Origin: Clostridia bacterium
GTDB taxonomy: Bacteria > Bacillota_A > Clostridia > Christensenellales > Aristaeellaceae
Assembly: GCA_017509065.1 (NCBI GenBank)
Contig: JAFWQM010000009.1
Location: forward strand, 1 to 64,000
Length of the DNA: 64,000 nt
Direction: 5' to 3'
The notes below the pieces were generated by a model. It made no database searches, was not told where the DNA came from, and saw nothing but the letters and a program-made list of their open reading frames with translations. The position numbers and the translations under genes are program-made. Positions within the stretch are counted from its first letter, which is position 1; every line of letters starts with the position of its first letter. Below are positions 42,157 to 50,239 of the stretch, one piece after another.

Positions 42157-44307
42157 ATGTCCTTGGTATGGTACATACTTGTACTGTGCGTGGTGGCCGC
42201 GGCCATCGCCTACGTTGTGTACAACTATCAGCGCATCCGCAGGATGCCGGAAGGCACGCAGGAAATGGTCGAGATGGCTGGCATCATCCGCTCCGGCGCG
42301 AACACCTTCATGAAAACAGAATACCGCACCATCGTGATCGTGGTGATCCTGCTTGCGGCGGTGTTCAGCCTGTTCGTTGAAAAGACGAGCGGCATCACGT
42401 TCCTGTTCGGCGCGCTGATGAGCTCCTGCGCGTGCGTTGTGGGTATGCGGTCTGCCACCTACGCCAACGTGCGCACAGCCAACCGGGCCCGTGAAAGCCT
42501 GTCCATCGGCGAAACGGTGAAGGTCGCGCTCTGCGGCGGATCCATTTCCGGCCTGTGCGTGCAGGGTCTTGGCCTGCTTGGCCTGGTGGCCGTGCTGATG
42601 ATCTTCGGCAGCGTGCGCCACGACGTGACGGGCGGCGGCTACATCACCTCCCTGGCGGGCGTCAACCCCACCATCATGCGCATTTCCACCTATTCCCTGG
42701 GTTGCTCCCTGGTCGCCATGTTCAACCGCGTGGCGGGCGGCAACTATACCAAGGCGGCGGACATCTCCGCCGACATCCTGGCGAAAGTCCGCAACGACCT
42801 GCCCGAGGACGACTCCCGCGTGCCCAACGTGATCGCGGACTTTATCGGCGACAACGTGAACGACATCGCGGGCAACTGCTCCGACCTGCTGGAATCCTTC
42901 GTCGCCACCATCTCCGCTTCCCTGATGATCGCCGTCATCCTGTTCCAGCAGTATGAAGGCAAGTTCACCGAAGCGAAGGAAGTGCTGGAGAAGGTGTTCA
43001 GCGGCACCATCACCTATCCCGTCCTGCTGGCGGGCGTGGGCCTGCTCAGCTGCCTGCTGGGCCTGTTCTACGCCGACCGCAAGAAGATGAGCGACAATCC
43101 TTCCCGGGAACTCAACCTGGCCACCTGGATCTCCGCGGGCCTGACCGTGGTGCTGGGCTTCATCGTCACCGCTATCTGCTTCGCCGGTGTGGACGGCGCG
43201 GTGCTGAGCAACGAATACGGCTGGACCGCGGGCTGGGTATCTCCCTGGATCTGCACCGTGCTGGGCATTGGCAGCGGCGTGGCCATCGGCTCTATCACCG
43301 AGTATTACACCTCCACCGAATACAAGCCCACCCGCACCCTGGCCGAAATGGCCCCCGAAGGGGAAGCCTTCGTGGTCACCAAGGGCGACGCTGTGGGTTC
43401 CCGCAGCGTGCTGCTGCCCGTGCTGATGATCGGCATCGCGCTGTTCGTGTCCGGCAAGCTGGCGGGCATCTATGGCGTGGCTGTCGCCGCCCTGGGCATG
43501 CTGGCCTTTGTCGGCGCGACCGTATCCATCGACGCCTTCGGCCCCATCGCCGACAACGCGGGCGGCCTGGCGGAAAGCTGCCACCTGGACGCCAACGTGC
43601 GCGTGATTACCGATAAGCTGGACGCCGTGGGCAACACCACCGCCGCCGTGGGCAAGGGCTTTGCCATCGGCTCCGCCGCCTTCGCCACCGTGTCCCTGAT
43701 CGTGTCTTACGTGGGCAACTACTCCGCCGAAATGAGCCTGAACATCGCCTCCTTCGTGGTGGTGTCCGGTGCGATCATCGGCGGCGCGCTGGTGGAATAC
43801 TTCTCTGCCATGCTCACCGACAACACCATCGAATCGGCCAAGCTGATGGCGGACGAGGGCGACAAGCAGCTGACGCCCGAAGTGCTGGCCGGGGAAAAGA
43901 CCCCGGACTACAACCGCATGATCGAGCTGGCCGCCAAGCAGGCCCTGAAAAAGATGCTGGTGCCCTCCATCCTGGCGATGGTCATTCCCGTGATCGGCGG
44001 CTTCCTGTTTGGCGTGGACTTTGTCGGCGGCCTCCTGATCGGCGCGACCATCGTGGCCATTCCCCGCGCTATCTTTATGGGCAACTCCGGCGGCGCGTTC
44101 GACAACGCCAAGAAGTACATCGAATCCGGTGCGCTGGCAGGCCACGGCAAAGGCACTGCCGCGCATAAAGCCGCCGTCACCGGCGACACCGTGGGCGACA
44201 CCCGCAAGGACGTCGTGGGCGTGGCGCTGGATATCTTTATCAAGACCATGTCCACCGTCGCCAACACCCTGGTCAGCGTGTTCCGCAACATCACCCTGAT
44301 CCGGTAA
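42157..44307 (+). CDS. hppA: Membrane-bound K+-dependent cation-pumping pyrophosphatase (divergent)
   Basis: A 716-residue integral protein with about sixteen spans that couples PPi hydrolysis to Na+ and/or H+ export. The family core GDNVNDIAGNCSDLLES, DAFGPIADNAGG and GDTVGDTRKD is present. GNTTAA at 492-497 with Ala496 and Gly499 is the K+-dependent version. The usual substrate box D-x7-K-x-E reads D202-x7-K210-x-R212, so the final acidic residue is Arg, a real departure. The long open frame begins at 42025 but the ATG at 42157 follows a good ribosome binding site. A terminator follows. Confidence 0.93.
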   Translation: MSLVWYILVLCVVAAAIAYVVYNYQRIRRMPEGTQEMVEMAGIIRSGANTFMKTEYRTIVIVVILLAAVFSLFVEKTSGITFLFGALMSSCACVVGMRSATYANVRTANRARESLSIGETVKVALCGGSISGLCVQGLGLLGLVAVLMIFGSVRHDVTGGGYITSLAGVNPTIMRISTYSLGCSLVAMFNRVAGGNYTKAADISADILAKVRNDLPEDDSRVPNVIADFIGDNVNDIAGNCSDLLESFVATISASLMIAVILFQQYEGKFTEAKEVLEKVFSGTITYPVLLAGVGLLSCLLGLFYADRKKMSDNPSRELNLATWISAGLTVVLGFIVTAICFAGVDGAVLSNEYGWTAGWVSPWICTVLGIGSGVAIGSITEYYTSTEYKPTRTLAEMAPEGEAFVVTKGDAVGSRSVLLPVLMIGIALFVSGKLAGIYGVAVAALGMLAFVGATVSIDAFGPIADNAGGLAESCHLDANVRVITDKLDAVGNTTAAVGKGFAIGSAAFATVSLIVSYVGNYSAEMSLNIASFVVVSGAIIGGALVEYFSAMLTDNTIESAKLMADEGDKQLTPEVLAGEKTPDYNRMIELAAKQALKKMLVPSILAMVIPVIGGFLFGVDFVGGLLIGATIVAIPRAIFMGNSGGAFDNAKKYIESGALAGHGKGTAAHKAAVTGDTVGDTRKDVVGVALDIFIKTMSTVANTLVSVFRNITLIR

Positions 44308-44330
44308 TTCTTTCTCCCGGAATAAACGTT

Positions 44331-44371
44331 TCCCCCGGACAGAGAGCGTTTCTCTTTCCGGGGGATTTGTT
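44331..44371 (+). terminator. Terminator after hppA
   Basis: TCCCCCGGA (44331-44339) and TCCGGGGGA (44357-44365) form a stable stem, followed by a T-rich tail. Confidence 0.85.
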
Positions 44372-44398
44372 TATCCTGTTTTGCTGAGGATCATCCGG

Positions 44399-45214
44399 TT
44401 ATTTTTTCTTCACTGGATAGCATATCTCGGTCACGAACTCATCCGGGTTCTGCGTTTCATGTGGGCTGACATGGTAGATATTGAACATCGGCCCAGCGGA
44501 TTCATACCCGTTCGCTTCCATCCACGCCACCACTGCGGCGTAAACATCCGTGATCTGGGTGTAGCTTCCCTGATAGATGCAGCTTGCCGCCGTTACCTCG
44601 GGCAGCGTTTGAAACTTCACGTGCTCGGTGTCGGGATAGCTGCCCTTCACAGTCTTCCACGCCATCATTTCCACGTTTTCTTCCTTGTATTCTCCGTCAA
44701 GGTATGTTACCGCACAGAGGCAGGGATCGGCTTCCGCGACGTGCATCCGGCAGGTTTCTTCCACCAGCACGCTCCAGATTCGTCCCTCTTCTTCATAGCG
44801 GGGAAGGGTCATCCGCACGGTGGCGGCGTAGCGTTCGGGAATGGTTTTGATGGTCACATCATAGCTCATGTTTTCTTCCTTTCTCAGCCTTTTTCTGGCC
44901 GCGTCCAGAAGCATCAGCTTGCGCGCCGTGTCACGGGACAGGGCTTCCAGTTCTCCCTGTCGCGAGGAAAAAAACCGCTCCATCTGTTCCCGGTCGTCGT
45001 ACACCGCGAGGATCTTCACGATATCGGCCAGAGAAAAACCCATATCCTTCAGCGCCGTGATTCGGCATACCGTCGGAAGCTGATCTTCTCTGTAATACCT
45101 GTAATCCGTGAAGCAGTCGGTTTCCGCGGGCTTTAGCAGACCGATCTCGTCATAGTGGCGCAGCATTCTGACGCTGACCCTGGACAGCTTTGAAAATTCT
45201 CCGATTTTCAGCAT
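44399..45214 (-). CDS. MerR family regulator with GyrI-like ligand domain
   Basis: A 271-residue regulator. Residues 1-70 are the MerR winged helix-turn-helix (MLKIGEFSKLSRVSVRMLRH), a helical linker follows, and residues 118-271 form a GyrI/Rob-like effector domain (VTIKTIPERYAATVRMTLPR; GYESAGPMFNIY). Such proteins respond to amphipathic drugs or cationic compounds. AAGGAGG precedes the ATG. The promoter upstream has the 19-base spacer and central dyad expected for MerR control, so it probably regulates itself. Confidence 0.9.
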   Translation of the reverse strand: MLKIGEFSKLSRVSVRMLRHYDEIGLLKPAETDCFTDYRYYREDQLPTVCRITALKDMGFSLADIVKILAVYDDREQMERFFSSRQGELEALSRDTARKLMLLDAARKRLRKEENMSYDVTIKTIPERYAATVRMTLPRYEEEGRIWSVLVEETCRMHVAEADPCLCAVTYLDGEYKEENVEMMAWKTVKGSYPDTEHVKFQTLPEVTAASCIYQGSYTQITDVYAAVVAWMEANGYESAGPMFNIYHVSPHETQNPDEFVTEICYPVKKK

Positions 45215-45255
45215 GGCGGTACCTCCTTATGCTGATTCCTTTTGAGCTCAGATAG

Positions 45256-45286
45256 ATCATAATGCCTGCCACAGTGGGAGAGTCAA
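45256..45286 (-). promoter_or_regulatory. MerR-type promoter with 19-base spacer
   Basis: On the minus strand TTGACT and TATGAT are separated by 19 bases, with the small dyad CCACAGTGG near the centre of the spacer. Long spacers of this kind are the known mark of MerR-controlled promoters. Confidence 0.6.
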
Positions 45287-45314
45287 GGGTATATTCTGAA
45301 AAAAATATAGGGAA

Positions 45315-45347
45315 AAACCGCGTCCCTTCCCAGAAAGAACGCGGTTT
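45315..45347 (-). terminator. Terminator after the phosphofructokinase gene
   Basis: AAACCGCGT (45315-45323) and ACGCGGTTT (45339-45347) form a stem; on the minus strand it is followed by TTCCC and an A/T-rich run. Confidence 0.8.
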
Positions 45348-45387
45348 CTTCATCTGTTCATGACCCATTGCTGAAACGGTCCGGCGA

Positions 45388-46650
45388 TTACTTCCCGCGG
45401 GGAGCGCTCCAGTCGTAGTTCTTCAGGTTGATGCAAAGGTGGCGGGGGAGACCTTCGACCATCATGGGGGTGTAATGGCCCTGAATCAGAGGACGCACAT
45501 AGTCCAGGAATTCTTCGGTCACATAGTTGCCTTCCTTGTTGATCCACTTGCGCGGAACGACCTTTTCGCCGTTGGCGATGCGGTGCACGTCATAGACGCC
45601 GGTCGCGCTCTGGTAAGGATCGTCGGACACGCGGTCAATCACGACCATCACGCCGGAGGAGCCTTCGTCAGCGGCCTTCACGGTAGCGCCGCCCACGTTG
45701 AACGCTTCGTCCACGTCGATCTTGCTGGCCAGGTGCGCCGCGGCGCGCTGGAGGGTGGAGAGTTCGATGGCGCGGGTCTTGCAGCCCAGTTCATTCTTGA
45801 CCACTTGGGCCAGGTAGGCGGCGGTGCCGCTCATCTGGATGTGGCCGAAAGCGTCGAGGGAATCAGCGCCGGCGTACTCGCAGACGTACTTGCCTTCAGA
45901 GGTCTTGATGCCTTCGGAAACGACGGCGACGATGACATCCTTCTTTTCCAGCAACTTCCGGACTTCGTCCACAAAGCCCTGAATATCGAAGGGCAGCTCA
46001 GGCAGATAAATCAGGTCGGGGCCTTCGCAGTCTTCGCTCTTGGACAGCGCGGCGGCACCGGTCAGCCAGCCCGCGTTGCGGCCCATGATCTCCACGATGT
46101 TCACGTTCTTCTTCTTGTAGGAGAAGCCCATAGCGTCGCAGATGATTTCCTTGGTGGAGGTGGCGATGTACTTGGCGGCGCTGCCGAAGCCGGGGGTATG
46201 GTCGGTGATGGCCAGGTCGTTGTCGATGGTCTTGGGGCAGCCGACGAACTTCTGCTTCGCGCCGGTCAGCAGGGAGTAGTCAAACAGCTTGCGGATGGTG
46301 TCCATGGAGTCGTTACCGCCGATATAGATGAACACTTCGATGTCCAGTTTGTCCAGCAGCTCAAAGATGCGCTCGTAGACGGCTTTGTCCTCGTGGATTT
46401 CCGGCAGCTTGTAGCGGCAGGTTCCCAGGAAAGCGGAAGGCGTGCGCTTGAGCAGTTCCAGATCCAGCTCGTTCTTGATATGGTCGGACAGGTCGACATA
46501 CTGTTCATCCAGGAAACCCTGAATGCCGTAGCGCATGCCGTACACTTTGCTGTAGCCGCGCTCCATCGCAGTTTTGAACACGCCCGCAAGGCTGGCGTTG
46601 ATGACGGCAGTGGGGCCGCCGGACTGACCTACGAGAACATTACCTTTCAT
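45388..46650 (-). CDS. pfp: PPi-dependent-type 6-phosphofructokinase
   Basis: A 420-residue enzyme for fructose-6-phosphate phosphorylation. The nucleotide/PPi site reads GGNDS (residues 111-115) with Asp114 where ATP enzymes have Gly, and PKTIDND with Lys140, two marks of PPi use. The usual GGDDS is GGNDS here. Substrate and dimer residues (MGRNAGWLTG) are present. PPi use saves ATP in glycolysis. A consensus promoter and a leader of about 210 bases precede it. The gene lies 1.1 kb past hppA, the other PPi enzyme in the window. Confidence 0.9.
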   Translation of the reverse strand: MKGNVLVGQSGGPTAVINASLAGVFKTAMERGYSKVYGMRYGIQGFLDEQYVDLSDHIKNELDLELLKRTPSAFLGTCRYKLPEIHEDKAVYERIFELLDKLDIEVFIYIGGNDSMDTIRKLFDYSLLTGAKQKFVGCPKTIDNDLAITDHTPGFGSAAKYIATSTKEIICDAMGFSYKKKNVNIVEIMGRNAGWLTGAAALSKSEDCEGPDLIYLPELPFDIQGFVDEVRKLLEKKDVIVAVVSEGIKTSEGKYVCEYAGADSLDAFGHIQMSGTAAYLAQVVKNELGCKTRAIELSTLQRAAAHLASKIDVDEAFNVGGATVKAADEGSSGVMVVIDRVSDDPYQSATGVYDVHRIANGEKVVPRKWINKEGNYVTEEFLDYVRPLIQGHYTPMMVEGLPRHLCINLKNYDWSAPRGK

Positions 46651-46866
46651 GCGTTTTTCCTCATTTCTTTTTTCTTATAAAGCTATCGATCACCGGAGGA
46701 TGACCAATGCAAGGGCAGCGGAACGAATGACGCGCCTGCGTTCCCCCTTCGGATTACGATCACGCGGGAAGGCGGGGAAAGGGGAAACACCGCTTCAGAC
46801 CTGTCCGGACCAGCGAAATATCTCCCACAAAACCCGAACATCCGTCAGAAAAATCCAACGGTGCAT

Positions 46867-46895
46867 ATTATACTACCGTTGCTTTGGTTTGTCAA
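46867..46895 (-). promoter_or_regulatory. Consensus promoter of pfp
   Basis: On the minus strand TTGACA, 17 bases, TATAAT. Transcription should start near 46860, giving a leader of about 210 bases. Confidence 0.85.
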
Positions 46896-46961
46896 ACAGA
46901 ATGTAGATTTAATATTGAAGGAAAACACTGAAAGTTTATTGTCGATATGCTCTGTATATAC

Positions 46962-46990
46962 TGGACAAGACCCCGTACAGCCTGTATAAT
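46962..46990 (+). promoter_or_regulatory. Promoter of the GH17 gene
   Basis: TGGACA, 17 bases, TATAAT; the start codon is 57 bases further and preceded by a ribosome binding site AGGGAGGA. Confidence 0.78.
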
Positions 46991-47046
46991 AAGAGCAGGT
47001 GAAACAGCCGGTTTTTCATACTGATTTCTGACAGGGAGGAAAAACC

Positions 47047-48450
47047 ATGAACAGGCGTATTGCAATATTTGGCATTCTGCTCGGTATCATCTTCACGTTC
47101 ATCGCCCCCCTTGCTCTGGCGGACGGTTATCCGCCTTACGAAATGTCGCTGACCTATATCCCAAAATGGGGGAAAGGAAACTTCATCGCGGGCGAAGTAT
47201 ACACCGAGGGCTGGAAAGTCGGGTATAACGGCCTGTGCGTGAAGGCTTTTCTCCAGGTGGAGGGCAGCGGCGAATGGTGGCCGAAGCCGACGGCTGAAAT
47301 GCCGTACGTGCCTGTGCGGGATGGGAAGTTCGGCATTACCTTCAATACCGGCGGGGACGATATCCACGCCACGCGGATCGCGCTGATGCTGGTTCGCGCA
47401 AGGGATGCCAGGCTGCTGGATTACGAATTGGCCAACGCGGCGGCTCTGTGCGTGGTCACCATTGACCGGGAACCGACGGGAGAAATCACGATCAATCATT
47501 CTTACCGGGCGGAGTATGTCGACACATCGACTTACGGCTTCCGCGACGGTATCAACATCGGCTTCTACACCCAGCCCGGCACGGCGCCCGGCGATCCGCT
47601 TTCGGAAGCGCACATCGAAGCGGTGCTGCGCTGCGCTGCCGCCTTTACCTGTGAGGTGCGGTTCTATTCCACCACCGGCGAAATCGCCAAGGCGTATCCG
47701 ATTGCCAGAGCGATGGGTCTGAGGGTCGCGGCCACCGCCTGGCTGGATGGCGGCGAGAATGACCAGGCCGAGCTGGACGCGCTGATCTCCCTGTGCAACC
47801 TGGGCTTTGCCGGCACGGCCATCGTGGGCAATGAAACGCAGTATGCCAAGCGCATTTCCGAAGAGACGCTGCTCGAGGACATTGCATACGTACGCGCCGG
47901 GATCCTCGATAAAAACATCCCTGTGACCACTGCGGACAATCTGGACGCTTTCCTGAACAGCCCCCGTCTCCGGGACGCGTGCGACGTGCTGTCTGTGAAT
48001 GTTTATCCCTATTGGAGCGGCATGAGCGCTGAGGACGACCTGGAAGCGGCGCTGGCCGGGGCACTGAACCAGCTGGCCGCGTGCGTGGACGAAAAACCGA
48101 TCATTCTGACGGAAACCGGCTGGCCCTCCGACGGTTCCTACCGGGCGGGTATCGAAGGACAGCGGAGAAACCTGAACGCCGCCTGGAACATGTCCTGGGC
48201 GAGCGACGCGAAGGTCGTGCGGGAATACTGGTTCTCCCTCGCGGACGAGCCCTGGAAGGAAGCGGATGAAACCGGCGTCGGCGCGTACTGGGGGCTGCTC
48301 GACAAAGACCTGAACATCAAGCCCATCATGTATGAAACGGTCTGGCAAAACTACAACGGGGACGATTACGTGACCGATCTGGATATAGAGGACGTGCTGA
48401 TTTACGCTCCTTTCAATTACAGACAGCCAAATGATTATGATGTGCAGTAG
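47047..48450 (+). CDS. Exported glycoside hydrolase family 17-like enzyme
   Basis: A 467-residue exported protein with a signal peptide (to ALA, residue about 26). The N-terminal ~130 residues are beta-rich, perhaps a binding domain. The catalytic half shows the GH17 pair: acid/base Glu263 in VGNE and nucleophile Glu356 in ETGWPS, both in sequence contexts typical of beta-1,3-glucanases (SVNVYPYW in between). Likely substrate is a beta-1,3-glucan of plants or fungi. It stands alone behind a strong promoter. Confidence 0.85.
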   Translation: MNRRIAIFGILLGIIFTFIAPLALADGYPPYEMSLTYIPKWGKGNFIAGEVYTEGWKVGYNGLCVKAFLQVEGSGEWWPKPTAEMPYVPVRDGKFGITFNTGGDDIHATRIALMLVRARDARLLDYELANAAALCVVTIDREPTGEITINHSYRAEYVDTSTYGFRDGINIGFYTQPGTAPGDPLSEAHIEAVLRCAAAFTCEVRFYSTTGEIAKAYPIARAMGLRVAATAWLDGGENDQAELDALISLCNLGFAGTAIVGNETQYAKRISEETLLEDIAYVRAGILDKNIPVTTADNLDAFLNSPRLRDACDVLSVNVYPYWSGMSAEDDLEAALAGALNQLAACVDEKPIILTETGWPSDGSYRAGIEGQRRNLNAAWNMSWASDAKVVREYWFSLADEPWKEADETGVGAYWGLLDKDLNIKPIMYETVWQNYNGDDYVTDLDIEDVLIYAPFNYRQPNDYDVQ

Positions 48451-48467
48451 ACAATGCTGTTTTCCTC

Positions 48468-48496
48468 TTGCTCTTTCCTGCGTTATCTGGTAAAAT
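48468..48496 (+). promoter_or_regulatory. Possible promoter of the ROK gene
   Basis: TTGCTC, 17 bases, TAAAAT, 54 bases before the ATG. Confidence 0.55.
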
Positions 48497-48550
48497 GGAA
48501 GCAGATAGAAACAAATGCGTTTTCTGAAAACACAAACGGAGGATGTTCGT

Positions 48551-49477
48551 ATGAAACTGAGAGTGGGCGTTGACCTGGGCGGTATGTCGGCCAAACTGGG
48601 CGTGGTGAACGAGCAAAACGAAATTGTGGAGCACAAGGTCATTCCGACGGAAAAAGGCATCACCTTTGAGGAAACCATCGCCAGGCTGGCGGACGGTATC
48701 CTGAGCATGGGCGACGTGGGCGTCGTGGGATTCGGCGTGCCCAGCAGCCTGATGCCGGGCACCGATATTGTGATCTATGCCAACAATCTTGGCTGGAAGA
48801 ACAAGGATATCAAGGGAGAGCTGGCAAAGCACCTGGGGGATATTCCCGTTTATGTCGCCAATGACGCGGACTCCGCCACCGTGGGCGAATATTTCCAGGG
48901 CGCTGGCCGGGGTTACCAGAGTGTGCTGATGCTCACCCTGGGCACCGGCGTTGGCGGCGGCTTTGTCTATAACGGCCATCTGTTCCGCGGCGGCAACGGC
49001 TGCGGCTTTGAGCCCGGCCACATGACCATCCGCGTGGACGGCATCCCTTGCACTTGCGGCAAGAAAGGATGCTTCGAGAGCTACGCCTCCGCGTCTGCGA
49101 TTATCCGGGAGATGAACAACAGCGAAGCGCCTTCCCTGAAAGCTTTCATTGCCGAAAACGGCGGCAAGCCCACCGCGCGCATGCTCTTTGACGCGGTGCG
49201 CCAGGGCAATACCGCCGCGCAGGATATTCTGGACAATTATGTGAAGTATCTGGCTGTTGGCATCGGCAACCTTGTCACCGTCCTGCGGCCGCAAATCGTG
49301 CTGATCGGCGGCGGCGTCAGCGCGGCAGGCGATCTGCTGTACCGTCCCCTGCGCGCCATGATGAAGGACACTGTGTTCGGCTACGACGTGATCGGCTGCC
49401 CCGAAATCGTGCCCGCCACCCTGGGCAATGACGCGGGCATCATCGGCGCGGCGATGCTGGATCAGGTGCTGATCTGA
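48551..49477 (+). CDS. ROK family sugar kinase (glucokinase type)
   Basis: A 308-residue kinase. The phosphate-1 motif is VGVDLGGMSAKLGVV near residue 4, the sugar-binding glutamate/histidine region is NGCGFEPGHMTI and the ROK zinc/signature motif is CTCGKKGCFESYASA. Hexose, most likely glucose, is phosphorylated by ATP. The frame reaches to 48515, but the ATG at 48551 has GGAGG upstream and no extra N-terminal helix-turn-helix exists, so it is an enzyme, not a repressor. Confidence 0.93.
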   Translation: MKLRVGVDLGGMSAKLGVVNEQNEIVEHKVIPTEKGITFEETIARLADGILSMGDVGVVGFGVPSSLMPGTDIVIYANNLGWKNKDIKGELAKHLGDIPVYVANDADSATVGEYFQGAGRGYQSVLMLTLGTGVGGGFVYNGHLFRGGNGCGFEPGHMTIRVDGIPCTCGKKGCFESYASASAIIREMNNSEAPSLKAFIAENGGKPTARMLFDAVRQGNTAAQDILDNYVKYLAVGIGNLVTVLRPQIVLIGGGVSAAGDLLYRPLRAMMKDTVFGYDVIGCPEIVPATLGNDAGIIGAAMLDQVLI

Positions 49478-49608
49478 CAATTGAACAGGGAATATGTGGT
49501 TTTCAGTCATTGAGTCGGGACAAACGCGGCGCTTTGTGCCATAATAATTCCGTGGTCAGGAAAACGACGAAATCGCCTGACGCAGGTTTCTGAGAGGAGG
49601 AACAGTCA

Positions 49609-50097
49609 ATGGATCAGATTACCAACGAACTCAAAAAAATGGTCAAAGCCGGTATGGGCGCTGTGGCTGCCGGCATGGAAAAAACGCAGGAGGCCATTGA
49701 TACCTTCGCCAAGAAAGGCGAGCCGATCTATCAGCAGGCCAAATCTGCGGTATCCGACGCCGCCGACAAAGTAAAGCAGGCTGTGAATGAAGGCATCCAG
49801 AGCATGAACTGCAAGCCCAAGGCGGAGGAAATTATCGGCAAGGTGAAGGATTTGACCCAGGAAGAATGGGAGCAGATTCGCGGCGCGGTGGATGATTTCT
49901 TTGCCAAGGCGAAAGAAGCCGCCGAAAAGGCAAAGGAAGAAGCCGAGGCGGCCCCCGACGGAGCGGCGGACGCGGAAGCGGCCGAAGCGTCTGCGGAGGA
50001 AAAGGAAGCCGACGATCCGGCGGAAACCGTGGACCCCATGGATATCGCGGAATCCATGCAGACCGGCGATACCTCCGATGATCACCCGGAAGAATAA
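49609..50097 (+). CDS. Small acidic helical protein of unknown function
   Basis: A 162-residue protein that is helical and coiled-coil prone, with heptad-like Ala/Lys/Glu sequence (MVKAGMGAVAAGMEKTQEAI, then VSDAADKVKQAV). The C-terminal 50 residues are strongly acidic and low-complexity (AEAAEASAEEKEADDPAE). It resembles apolipoprotein- or phasin-like proteins that cover lipid or polymer surfaces, but I do not assign a family. It has its own ribosome binding site (GAGGAGG) and a hairpin after it. Confidence 0.7.
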   Translation: MDQITNELKKMVKAGMGAVAAGMEKTQEAIDTFAKKGEPIYQQAKSAVSDAADKVKQAVNEGIQSMNCKPKAEEIIGKVKDLTQEEWEQIRGAVDDFFAKAKEAAEKAKEEAEAAPDGAADAEAAEASAEEKEADDPAETVDPMDIAESMQTGDTSDDHPEE

Positions 50098-50121
50098 CCT
50101 GGGTAAAAAAACAATCATTTG

Positions 50122-50153
50122 AACGGTACAGTCAGACATTTGGCTGTACCGTT
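50122..50153 (+). terminator. Hairpin after the acidic protein gene
   Basis: AACGGTACAG and CTGTACCGTT arms around a 12-base loop, then GTTTATG. The T-run is weak. Confidence 0.6.
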
Positions 50154-50160
50154 GTTTATG

Positions 50161-50187
50161 AAAAAACGGCGTGACCGAAGTCACGCC
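50161..50187 (-). terminator. Terminator of the FMN-binding-like gene
   Basis: On the minus strand GGCGTGAC-TTCG-GTCACGCC followed by G and six T. The TTCG tetraloop and T-run make a strong intrinsic terminator. Confidence 0.9.
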
Positions 50188-50239
50188 TTAAAAACATGGA
50201 AAGAATTATTATTTCCTTCGTGCAAGTTGCTTTTCCGGA

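Larger units (their letters stand above)
46651..47046. other. 396-base divergent intergenic region with two promoters
   Basis: This region between pfp (minus) and the GH17 gene (plus) contains no plausible gene. It holds both promoters listed separately and, on the minus side, a GC-rich leader of about 210 bases in front of pfp that may fold; I recognise no known riboswitch class in it. Confidence 0.7.

Noticed and set aside
42043..44166. 707-residue open frame opposite to hppA
   Set aside because: A shadow of the GC-rich coding strand; it is His- and Gly-rich, has no ribosome binding site and no family features.
46651..46860. Known riboswitch in the pfp leader
   Set aside because: I compared it by eye with common classes and found no match, so I list it only as an unassigned leader.
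46936..48762. 608-residue minus-strand frame over the GH17 and ROK genes
   Set aside because: It covers two well-supported genes and a promoter on the other strand and has no recognisable domain.
48551..49477. ROK repressor
   Set aside because: There is no N-terminal helix-turn-helix; the protein begins directly with the kinase phosphate motif.
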